DNA of 64,000 nucleotides, from the NCBI GenBank assembly GCA_009760855.2, contig WPIO01000039.1:2223501-2287500 (forward strand), in the 5' to 3' direction. The number at the start of each line of letters is the position of its first letter. Within the stretch, counting starts at the first letter, position 1. Origin of the DNA: Cristatella mucedo (lineage: Eukaryota; Bryozoa; Phylactolaemata; Cristatellidae). Shown one piece after another: positions 44,401 through 56,700 of this stretch. Made by a program: the position numbers and the translations under genes. The notes under the pieces are model-generated. The model saw only the letters and a list, made by a program, of their open reading frames with translations. It was not told the origin of the DNA and ran no database searches.

Positions 44401-47400
44401 TCTTTAATATCTTTTAGGTTCTTAATGTTCTTATAACAATAACGTCAAAATCTTAAATGTCTTAAATCTTTGTAATCTCAAAATATTTTAGGTCACTTCA
44501 TTCTTTGGCTCCAGCCTATCTCTCAGATATACTCCCCCATCAGGCCAAGCATCGTACCACCCGCTTTTCGGAATCTAACAGTCTAAAAATGCCTCGTACA
44601 AAACTCAAATCCTTTGGAGACCGTGCATTTAGTTCGTGTGCTCCCAAAGCTTGGAACTACATCCTGACTTGCATCAGAACATCCCCTGACCTGACCACAT
44701 TTAAAAAGAACTTAAAAACAAACCTGTTTAGGACAACATTTAGTGGGTCCCTGTGATTCGTCCTTGATGTGCTTATGCGTGCTGACACTGTGCATGCTGC
44801 CACTAACCACATTTGCATGCTGACCCTGTGCATGTCACCCCTAACCATATTATTCATTTCGTTTGTTTATCAAGCATGATATTACCCACCATTCAATTGC
44901 ATTTCCCTTTGCAGCAAATGTAAAGCGCCTGGAGAGATATTGAGTTCTCCTAGGGTGTTTTATCAAGTACATTAATATTATTATTGTTATTATTATAAAT
45001 GCAGGACTCAACCCTTCGTACTCAATTCATGGCAGCAAACAGGTATATATTGATGGAAAAGTCTGGTCCTTTCAAGGTCAGAAACGGTGGGGCTAGTATA
45101 TGATTAAAAGTCACCAGAGAACGCCAGCAATATCTGTCATTACAGTTGCAGCTCGAGTTTGATCTGCAGACCTTTGTTCAATCCTTATCGAATTGCAGCT
45201 ATGGTCATTCTGTTCAGTGATATCTGTCGCATTGGTAGCTGCTTAGATCTGGCCGAGCAGAGTAAGCAGCTCTGGCCTTTTTGACTTGTGGATTAGCTTA
45301 GTGTCACCAGTAGCTTAGCTACTTGTTAATATCTTTCACTTAATGCACATAGTGCAATAGTTACCCTATAGAAGTTTTATGGCGTGGCTAACAGTTGTGA
45401 AGTAGAAGGCTCGTGGCTGCGGTTTGGTTCAAAGAATTAAATGCTTCAATTTTTGAGTGACTGGAGAGCTGTATTTGCTATGCGACTTAAGCAGAGTACT
45501 TCTGCAGCACAAGGATGACAGAGGGAACTGCAGAAGCAGACATATCACTACAGACTTATCACCAACTTGCGACTAATCATGTTCATGGTAGGATTAATCT
45601 CAGCGATTAGTTTTCGTTTGCCTTCATTCCTTTAAACAGTCTGTGGGGTACGATAGAAAAGGGCCAGTGTCCAAGGTATGGTCAGAAGAATACACCCTCA
45701 CGGCAGACTTTCGAAGCGCTGTGAGTATTTGGTTTACTGGGAATCAGATCAAGATGTCTAATGAATTTGCTTTTACGAAACGCCGGTACAGCAACTGTAG
45801 CATGTTTGCTGCCGCACGAAGCTGATCGACGTGCATGCGACGACATTGCATTCACCAAACTGAAAACTCACTAGAATTGTGGCAGAAAAAGGCGAGTATA
45901 ATCCTATGAAGCACAACAGCGGAAGCTTCACTGAGAAGGCTAAAAGCGACCAAACGACCCGTGGACACTAAGCACTCGAGATAGACAAGCGATCCTCCTG
46001 GTCAGGGTAAAGCAACAGCATGCGAATTAGATCCTCGCAGAAATGAGGTCGAGAGAAACATCGTGCACGTAACGAGAGTGAGCAGCCGACGCCATCAGTT
46101 GACGGCTTGAAGTAAAATAAAGCACATGATTCAGCGTCAGAACAGCAGTCCATAGCTTGAAAGTATGCATTGTAGCAGTCACGAAGCAAGTAACAACAAT
46201 CGCAGGCTCAGCAGTGTCTAAAACCGCCGCAGGAAGTATGACCACTTTGCACCTCAAATCGACAGTCAATGCTAAGGTACCAACAACCTAGACTGTACTA
46301 GCTGCCAGTACTCTGCTCTTGTATGTAATCATGGTCCCTGGCATCTCAAGCTGCATATCGGGTCCCCCAATTTCAACACATAGAGCTGTCACCTTGGCCT
46401 GCAGCTGTGCTTTAGGTCATTTCGAGTGTATTACAGTAAGCATCTGCCGCCTCTCACACGTTAGGAATTCCGGGGTGTATTTGCCAGTTATAGCCTATAG
46501 CGTTTCTTACAAGGTTCTACTGCATTTTATTTTCACTAACGAACACGGACCATGCACACAGGTAACATGGCATGGTGTTTCATTCGGTCTGGAAACAATG
46601 TGGTCACCAATGACCAATACCGTTGATACTTGGAAAGTGCAAATATCTAGGCACAAGGATAATAGTAATTCTAACAAATCATTTACCAGGCACCCCAAGA
46701 GAAAAAATCTATTTCTCGGAGCTTTAAACAGGCTGAAAAAGAAGGGTATGCATTGGTTAGTCATAACATGTAAAGTTTCAGAATGCACAGGTATGTACAA
46801 GACTATATTCAAAGGGTGAACAGGAGCAAAAGTTCACTGTACCCATCGACGTTTCTGGCTGCTCCCAAGCCTAGCTAGTCAACCTATTCTATCATTATCC
46901 CCTGCAATCCCTTGTAGAGGTGCTGGACGATTCAATTAGCTTTTTCATGTGCATCGACTTTCTTTTGCAATGCTATCCTTACTCAATCGAAGTTTTGAAG
47001 CAACAACAGTGCTGTATTTCCTGTTCTGCTTAACTGTTCACTGCATTTTGAATGTTTATTTGTGTGTGTGTGTGTGTGTGTGTGTGTCTGTGTGTGTATA
47101 CGGTTTGTTATCAGAGATCTGCTGGATTTTGCCCAGCTTACTCCCAGCATACTGGGGTTGTCGAGACGATGTCTGTGATGAATTTGATAACTTACAGTCG
47201 TAATCAATTGTGCACCAATCGGCGAAGTTTGGCTCATCGATGAAAAATGTGCATACGGTCTTCATGCTCTAGTTTTGAGATTGGTTCTCATTGTATTTAT
47301 CTATGAGGTAGGGCTGAAGCAAAATGCACTGGCCTGTGTCTGCTGATGATCTGAGTATATGTAAAGCTAAGTTTTCAGATGATGCATTGAAGCTCTGCTG

Positions 47401-47664
47401 GTTACATTGATTGGTTTTAGCGATGAAGATGAACTCGTGACAGTAACAGCATTATTGAGATTACCAATGAATCCCGAGTTGTAATAGTTAGGAACCTGAT
47501 ATGTTATAGTCTATGGGTTAAACAGAATGAAGGCCCAATTCAAGATGGGGTTAGCCAGTTGTACCTCGAAATTCAAATGAAGATCTAGATATGGCTTCGA
47601 AGTAAGTAGTGTGGAACATCTGGTATTGTATACACACGCACGCCCAAATGCACACACACACACA

Positions 47665-47732
<68 letters not shown>

Positions 47733-50700
47733 CACATACATGTATATATATGTATATTTGTGTAGCTGTAGATTGAATGGATTTTAATTAATGCTAGTCA
47801 TCGTGGTCCTCTGGACACACTATGGCGAATTCCTCTCCCGACAGAAGTCTCCGCTGGCTGGCGGACAGTGGGGAGCCGTGTATACAACTTGGCGTTTACT
47901 TAGGCTAGGGTCGGTCTTCATGGCCATTAGCTGCTGCTTGGCCTCCTGCGAGTGGTAATCAACAGCTGTGCTGTCTGTACGTTTTCTGGTGTGTGAGACT
48001 GCTTGCACATGCATACCTGTACAACAGCTCAGGCATGACAACAGGAGACTTTTAAATCACGATCTTTATTAAGTCTGAGGTCTGCTACTTCCACATTACT
48101 TGTATTTATCGGTGCTGCAACTAAACTGCATGCTTTGAGGTGCCAGCTCTGTCAATAAAATATTTCAATCGTATGCAAAGACTAGCAGAGTTGTGTGTGC
48201 TTTGCTTGTTACAGCAGATTCCAATGCATAGGCTGCTCCAGTCCATTCATGAAAGCAGGCTCTTTGACTAGTGCATTTACTAGTGCCACTAAGGCGATCA
48301 AGAACCAAGCCAATCGTAGCAGTATGTTTTTTGGGTGTTGCAGCACATTCAGCGGCCACGGACCTAACCTAATGGTTGCGGATCCCGACATAATAAAGGA
48401 TGTTCTGGTCAAGGAGTTCTCTTCCTTTATCAACAGGCCACCAATCATTTCACGTGTTGTTTTCGGTCAACCAGAAGTAAACAGAGGATTGTTTGCTATC
48501 CACGATGAGCACTGGAAGCACGTTCGTGCTGTGCTATCTCCAACATTTACCTCGGGAAAGCTGAAGGAGGTACTAAGCAGGCCTGGCCATCAGCTCGCCG
48601 ACCAGCAGACCATATAGCTCTGTATCAGGGCTTTCTATAAAGACTGCCTTTCATAATTTGTTTCTGGTGCAAAACATCAACTACTGAAAGCTGAAGGGTA
48701 TATAGCTGAAATTCATAGCATTTAGATCTCATGCTACTAAAGAAGGCGATATATGCTGACGTTAAGTAGCTAAAGGGAGCAAGTATGCAATATTGCATGG
48801 TTAGCACACTTGATGTGCGTATGCTTTGTTCTTTCGGTTGCATATTCACCATAAGCTACTTAATGGATGCATTTGCACACGGGCACACAAACTTTTGTAA
48901 ATACTGTGGGTAAATAATGAATAGAAATGATAAAATCACCAACTAAGACATTATTCATAGCTTCAACGAGACTCCATAATGGGGGCATATGCAAATTTTA
49001 TTCAGTATTAATTCTAAAAACATGGATCGCCTTTTAGCAGCCTTTGAAGATGTGAAGATACACGGATTTTTTTAATTGACAAAGCCATTGAAGCTCATAC
49101 TACATCAGACTTCAATTAAGAGAGAGCTATAGAAGCAGAGTAGATATCTTTTACAGAGATAAATAAGAAAACTAATTTAAATCCCTCACTTAGATCGGAG
49201 TAGCTTGGAGACTTCAGGCGAGATATCGCAGAAACATGTGAATAAATTAACCATATAGAAAGCTGTAGGCAAGTCTAAACAACATTTTGTTCCTGATAAC
49301 CGACGATCTGATTCTTGGGGAGAGTCATGCAAGCGGATATTTGCATGTATTTTAAGAGTGATCATGTCACTCCAGCCATCGAGCAGTATTGCCATTGCAA
49401 TATCTTCACTGCTTCAGTGGCCGTGATGAAGCCCTGATAAAAGTGGTAACCAACTAGGATTGAGAATTTAGCGTGAACTGTCATGGAGTTAAAACAAGAT
49501 GGATGGCATTGGTAAGATAACATTCAGAGGTCCGTTTTAGCATATATCTGAGTCCGAATTTTTCTATTGCTATTTGCACTATATATGTTGAGGGATCTTA
49601 CATAAACTGAATTTGGTATCGCCCAATTGATCCAGGTGACCGGGAACGTTAAAGTGGAGTCGCAAAGTTAGTACGACTATTTATCACCACATGAGGGATT
49701 TATTTAAATGAGGCCTCGATGGTCGTGAGCACTATTGCGCTTTAATGGAGAGCTGTCTGCCATTCTATGTTTTTATTTGTGCTTTGTTTGAAGTTTATAG
49801 GTTCGAGTCCTTATGTCAAAAATACATACATTTTGACGTCCGGCCAATGCTTACTTGCTTAAAGATCTTGCAGATATATGATACTCTGAAACATCCGAGC
49901 TCAGCAGAGTTTGAATTTTACATAAATATAATTACATAATTATATATATATATATATATATATATAGCACCCTAAGGGTACTTAATATTTATTCAGGCGC
50001 TTCACATATGCCTTGGGGCTCGAGCCCACGACCTCAGCCAGGCCTTGGTCGGGGCGATCACCTGAACCACGGGACCAAACCAGCTCGGCATATACATAAG
50101 ACTTGTTGAATTTTTTGCACAGCTTTTGCATGACTTGCTCAATAGTGAGTGTTGACAGGCACACAGCTCTAAAGGGTGCCTGTAAAACCAAAGCATTGAG
50201 CTACTAGCACTAAGTACGTAGCTGCAAGTATTGGTGTCTCAGTCTTTAGGATTTATGGTTGCATGTAAGAGCAACTGTGACGCTAAAAGCTATACAGACT
50301 AGCCGTATATTAAGTTGCTCGGTTTCTATATCAAACTCAGAGCCTAAACCCAAATATATGATGCTCACTCAGTTAGCAATTGACTTGATCTTACGAAGCA
50401 AAGGCTAAAGCATTTAGGTCTCGGAACAAGAGCAGCAGAGAAAGTACTATGCCCATCGATGAGGAACTTCCAGCTAGGCTGCTTTGACCTGTAGACAGCT
50501 TAATGAATGGCCGTGATAAGCAGGCAGATAAGAAAAATATGTATGTAGTATTTTAGGTTTTTTTGCACCTACTATGCACAATGTACTATTTTACGCATAT
50601 TTTTCAGTGGCTATTCAGCTTTTCAGGCTTCGCTAGTCATCATGCACTATTGCAGCCGCATCCAGACAGGAACTGTGGTGGCTTTGTTGGTTAGCTGAGC

Positions 50701-53700
50701 AATACAGGTCAATGGTGCTAGTAGTTTCCACTGCTGGTGATCATTCTGTAATCATCAGTGTTCTGTGAGCAAATATTGCTTCATGTCTTTAGATGCTCCC
50801 GACAATCGACGAATGTGCAAAAGTGCTGTTGACCTACCTGGACCGTCGTATCGGTTGCGATGTCAATGTTAAAGAGTAAGCCACGACTTGCTGTTTACTG
50901 GGCTATGATCGTTATGGATTTAGCTCAGGGTTTGGTTTTTAGTGAATTGATTGTCTTCTGCTAGCGAGGAAACTACCGCTGCAGGATTCTGTCAGCATTT
51001 TCGCTCGACGTAATCGCTGGTACTGCATTTGGGCTGGACATTAGATCTATGGACTCACCTGGCGATGATCCTGCCCTAAAGCATTTGAATCATCTTACCG
51101 GTGTTGGAAGAACTGTTCATCGTTCATTAGCTATTCTCGCCGGGGGTGAGTCTTTACGTTAGCAGCTGATGGTGCTCGTGCTGTTGCTGACTTCGATGTT
51201 GCTCGTGCTGCTAAAATATCTCGAAAGTTTGACCGGAGTTGGCGCTAGCAGGTCCAGTTGCCGTTGGCTTCGGAAATTTTTTGTAGCTGTATCTCCCAAG
51301 ATCATGCCCGTGCTCCGAAAATTTGGCATTTCCATGTTCGATCAAGCTGGCTTGCATTACTTTGAGAGAGTCGTTCGAAGTGTTCTGGAGAGTAAAGACT
51401 TTGCAGAGGTGTGTAGAGCGTTACCTGCTGCTGTGCCTCATGCTTGTTTTTATTTCTCCTACTTGCGATATTGTCTGGGATCCTTACCACATGCAGCCTA
51501 GTTTAGTAATTTGGTCGAGCATATGGCAGATGAAAAGTAAAGGATTTGCATGCAGAACTATACATATCTGTGTGTGTATCTTTCTTTCTTGATATATATA
51601 TATATACATATATATTGTATAAGGCAATTATTTATAATTATGCTGTATAAACAAATTTTAGGAATTCGACTTTTATAATTGATTTTTCCGAGACTTATTA
51701 CAGATCTGTAAAACAAATCAGAAGTCTTGGAAAAATCAAAACAAAATTAAGGGTTTTAAATCCCTAAAACCATTATTAATACATTTTAATTAATACATAC
51801 TCCCATGGAGAGTTCCTCGTTCAATTTTAACTAAGAGAGTGCATATTGTTGCAACACATGCATATTATTTTATTGTCACCCATGAAATTTTGACACGAAA
51901 CTAGTTGCATCTTTACCATCGCAACAGTACTAAGTATTAATAGACACTCAGGGCCGCATTGGTAGTGAATGGTGAAAATTTCCGAAATTTTTTACAGACA
52001 TAAGCTAGTGTAGGCAGATGCGTGTGAGCTGATGTGTATCCACCTGTAAAGTTGCCGAGCTGGTTTGGTCCAGCGATTAAGGTGCTCGCCCCGACCAAGG
52101 TCTGGCTGAGGTTGTGGGCTCGAGCCCCGAGGCATATGTGAAGCGCCTGATTACTGATTTAAGTTCTCTTAGGGCGCTATGCAAATGAACTATATAATAT
52201 ACATAAGTCATAAAGCCCACTGTCAAGCAGTTGTTTTACCTGCGTCTCTGGTGCGCACATGGTCTGAGCTGGCTGGGATGTGCAATAAGTTGCAATGCAG
52301 CAGTCATTTTATGCCGAACAGAAGTAGGAAGTGTTGCTGATATAAGAGCAACATAGTCGAAGAAAAAGGGAAAACCCGTTGCAGTAAAAGATTAGTTGGG
52401 CTGAGTTGTTTCGATTGGATTATGCTTGAACAGTGCTTTGACGAGACGAAGAACACTTGAGGCTGCACTTAATTCGTGCAAGCACACGGCGAAACCTTCC
52501 AATGACCTTATAAGGTTTTAATTACCAATTGCTCATTTACTCTTGCTCGAGCAAAGCTGTTGCACAATTCACATGCAACATATGCATTTAGTATCCCGTT
52601 AAAGTGCTTTCAGCAATCGCTTTGTTGTGAACATGTAATAATAATAATAATAATAATAATTCACTCGATAAAGCGCCCTCAGAGAACTTAATCTCTCTCT
52701 ACGCGCTTTACATTTGCTAATACTCTCCATATTCAGCAAAAGCTCATTCACTGATTTCAGCTGCTGCTGAAGTGACCATGAATCCTTCGGTTCATCGGAC
52801 GCAGTACTCTTTTCAATTTCTGCCTACACAAATACCTCCTGGTCGCCGTCTTCCAGAGAAACACTTGATTGTGCTAATTATTTCTAGGAGAGAAAGAACT
52901 TCATTACGCTGTGCAGAGGTGACCTCGTTAATATCGACCAGGTTGACCAAAGCACCATAAGGTCCACCTCAGATGGAAAACTGTGGACTACAAAGGGTGA
53001 GAGAACATTGACTGCTATCTATTCAAATGCTTTATGCCGGTAGCTCATGCTTATCGCCATCAGCTCATGCAAAGAATTGAAGGAGCCCCCCTTAATAGAG
53101 CTCCATAAGACCCAACGGCTCTTGCGACTTAGCATTCATGAAGGCACAGTGTTCTTAGAAAAGGAAGTTGATACCTCCTTTTAACCTAGCGAAACCGAAA
53201 CCAAGCTCGCAAATTCAGTCAAGAAATATGGATACACTTCCGATTCATCTAACACAACCACTGTGATTATATGAATACAATTAACTGAAGTATTCAGTGG
53301 AAGTCAATTTAATAATACTTATAATACAAATAATAATACATTCGTATAGCACCCCCAGATAACTGAATCTCTTTCTAGGCTCTTTACAGTGAGACTTGAT
53401 GGCTCATTAGGTAAGGTGTTGCTTTTCACGACCTTGGTCCCAGGTCGTAGGTTCAAATCCTGTGGTAGGCGATCCTTTATTACCACTGCGAGCGACTAGT
53501 TAGCCGGATGGGGGAGTAGATCGGATAGGTAGGCATGTGCCGGAGTATGAAGTGACCTAATAATAAGTGGCAGAACCTTTAACTTGATACACTGATTAAC
53601 TGGAAGCTAGTGCAGGTCGGCAAGAAATGGTGTGATGTGGCAACTACAATGCTTACGACTGACAAGCCTAACTGCAAAGTTTTGCACGAACTGAATGTAG

Positions 53701-56700
53701 AAAATGCATTGACTAGTTTTGATGTAGTATCCCTGTCTAAACAAGCTCGAGTTTTAGCAGTGTCAGTAGCTGAAAATAGGCAGACTTGATTGTGGAGCTG
53801 ATGTGGTCGTCTAATGAAGGGTCACTTTAGAACATGACACCTAGATTTCGTGCAGCTTCAACAGAAGATATACTGGCAGAGCTGACTGAGTGTTAAACTT
53901 TCCAATTTCTGAATCATACTTGGTTTGCCTACAACTAGTAAGCTGGTTTGATCATCATTTAATTTAAGAAAATTTGCTGCCATCCATGTGTAGATGTCAT
54001 CGATATATGCAGTAGGGGAGTTGAGAGAATGCGAGGTGCTCGAAGCCTGGGAGGGATCAAAGAAAAGGTACAACCGAGTGTCATCTGCATAGAATTGAAG
54101 GCCTAGAATGCGCTTGGCGATCACACCGGACCGAGAGAGAGTAAAAAATAAAGCTGACTGAGCACAAAGTCCTGACGTACCCTATACTTAAGGGGTTCCT
54201 CGCATGATCTATTTCCGTTCACATTAATATACTGAAATCTCCTACTAAGATAGGACCTGAACCACTGCGGTGCAGTGCCAGTGATGTCCAGGCGTGATAC
54301 GAGCTGCTCAAGAAGTTCTTTGTAGTCAATAGTATTGAACGCTGCAGAAAGATTGAGCAGAACAAGCAGAGAGACATTACTCAATTCTGCATTCGTGAGA
54401 GGGTCGTCATGCTCCTTAAGTAATGCTGACTCTGTTGAGTGATTAGCTCTCAAACTAGATTGGAACTTACTTGCTAATTTGAGGTCTCAATATACAAGTT
54501 GATTAGGTCTGCCTCAATTCGTTCCAGTGTCTTTGATTGGAACAGGAGAGACTGGACGGAAGCTGCTTAAGCTATATTGGCTTTCGTTACGTTCCTAATT
54601 ATTGACGTGGTAACAGCCTTTTTGAAAGATGCAGGGACATGAACTGAGGCTAAGGACATTTAATGTGTTATTTATGCACGGCAGCAGCAGATCTAGGCAG
54701 ATCTTATTAGTAAGAGAGTGGAAATAGTGTCTAGAGGACTAGTAGTCTTTTTTGTCAGTGCAATGACTTTTTTGGTAAGGTCACAAGTGACCTTAAATGT
54801 AGACATTGAAGCTGTGCACAGAATCGAGGGACAGAAGTCCTATGTTGCTATAAAATTGTACTGCTTTATGAAAAACTTCTGTGGCCATGACGATTGTACA
54901 TTTGTTTATTAGTTTCTAATAACCAGCAGTAAGATTGATTTTGCCAAATCTGGCAAGAGTCCTGAGGGGATGAGGCAATCTTAGGTATAGACTCTCTGAT
55001 CTTGTCTATCTGGCTAAAAAAGAAGCTAGAGAAGTGATCGGCTAGGTCACCACAAGGATGACTAGGTAAAGAGCAAACATGGGAGCGGTTATGTAGATTG
55101 TTGGTGGTAGACGTCAGCATTTTTGAATTGTGCATCTTTGATTTAACAATATTTTTGCAGAAGCTAGACGGCCTGTGCTAGGATCGGCTGGTATGATCTA
55201 CATAATGTAATGTAATGTTTCTTCGTCTGTAACTCCACAAAGTCATTAGGACTATGTAGGTGTTATGCAGGAGAGTTTTGCATAGCGCACTCACAGCCTA
55301 AGCTGCCTTCGGTACGCATTGGGTAGCCAACAGACTTCATCTCACGCAACAAAGAGAAAGTAGGAAGCATAGCTGAGTCGGAAGAGCAGTTGAGGTAGTG
55401 AGTAGCATGGAGGTAGCAGCTCAGGACCGTTGAAAAGCATGAGCCATAGTCGGCAGCAGAAGAGTAGTTGTAGCTGCATAAGAGTTGTGGAAGCTAGATC
55501 CACAGTCTAGGACCTGCTGAGCTGAAGCGTCTGTCGCCAATTGTCTTTAAGCTGAGGAATGAGACAGCTAGTTTATTATCCAAACAGGACCTGAGGGAGC
55601 ACAGAGGCTGAAACTGGTGACACAGTTCAGCTAGGTACGACGTAGCCAAGCCGTGGTGGGCCTTGTGGGCCATCGTAAGAACTTTGCTTTGTATCCGTTT
55701 ATCAACCGGCATCTATCCTAGCTCTTTTAGCAAAGGAGACACGTGCTCAAACCAATGGGACTCGAAGACTAGCCTTGCAGCCATATTCATAGTCAGCAGC
55801 AGTGGCCTAGTTGCTTTCTTCGGTAGCTCAGTTAAAAGGGAATTACAATAATCAAGCCGAGATAGAACTAAGGAGCTAGTTGAATTTTTTGCAAGCCACT
55901 GTGGAAGACAGCTCCTATTCTTGGATAGGGATCGGACGTGGTGGCTAGCTGTAGAAGCAGTCTTCTGAATGAAGCTTTTAAAATTTAGGCAGCTGTCGAA
56001 AACGACACCTCAATTTCGAGCACGTGGTGATGGTCGCACAACAGCATCACCTATTAGAAGAGCAAAGCCTTTTAATCTAGCCATACGCTTAGGGTGTCCT
56101 ATGAGCAGCAGTTCGGTTGTATTGTCATTTAATTTCAAGAAGTTTCCCGACATTCAGGATCGAATGTCGGCAAGGCAACCATTCAGTTTCTCAGTTGCTG
56201 CAGCAGATTCCGACGTTTTGAATCACAAATACAGGTAATTACCGTCAGCATACAAGTGATATCCTATTCCATAGTTATGGACAAACCCAGTGTGATTCAG
56301 AAATTGGAAAGGCTGACTTTCAAAATGGGCTCTGCCAGCATATCTCCAGTTGAATCAGCTCGAAATCTAGGTGTCATATTTCAAAGCGACCTCTCGTTAG
56401 ACGACCACATTAGCTCCACAGTCAAATCTGCCTATTTTCAGCTTCATAACATTGCTAAAATTAGGGCTTGTTTAGATAAGGATACCACGTCCAAGTTGGT
56501 CCATGCATTCGTGATATCCCGTCTCGACTTCTGCAACTCACTGCTTACTGGCCTACCAGCATGTGCGATCAGGCGATTGCAGCTAGTGCAAAACTCTGCA
56601 GCTAAGCTTGTCTGTCATGAGCGTCGTAGTTGCCACATTACTCCACTTCTCGCCGACCTGCACTGGCTACCAGTGAGGCAACGGATTGACTTCAAGGTTT

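Noticed and set aside
46319-46819. 166-codon open frame on the + strand
   Set aside because: Lies within a 4.7-kb P450 intron, shows no motif I recognise, and has no splice or codon evidence. A protein search could reopen it.
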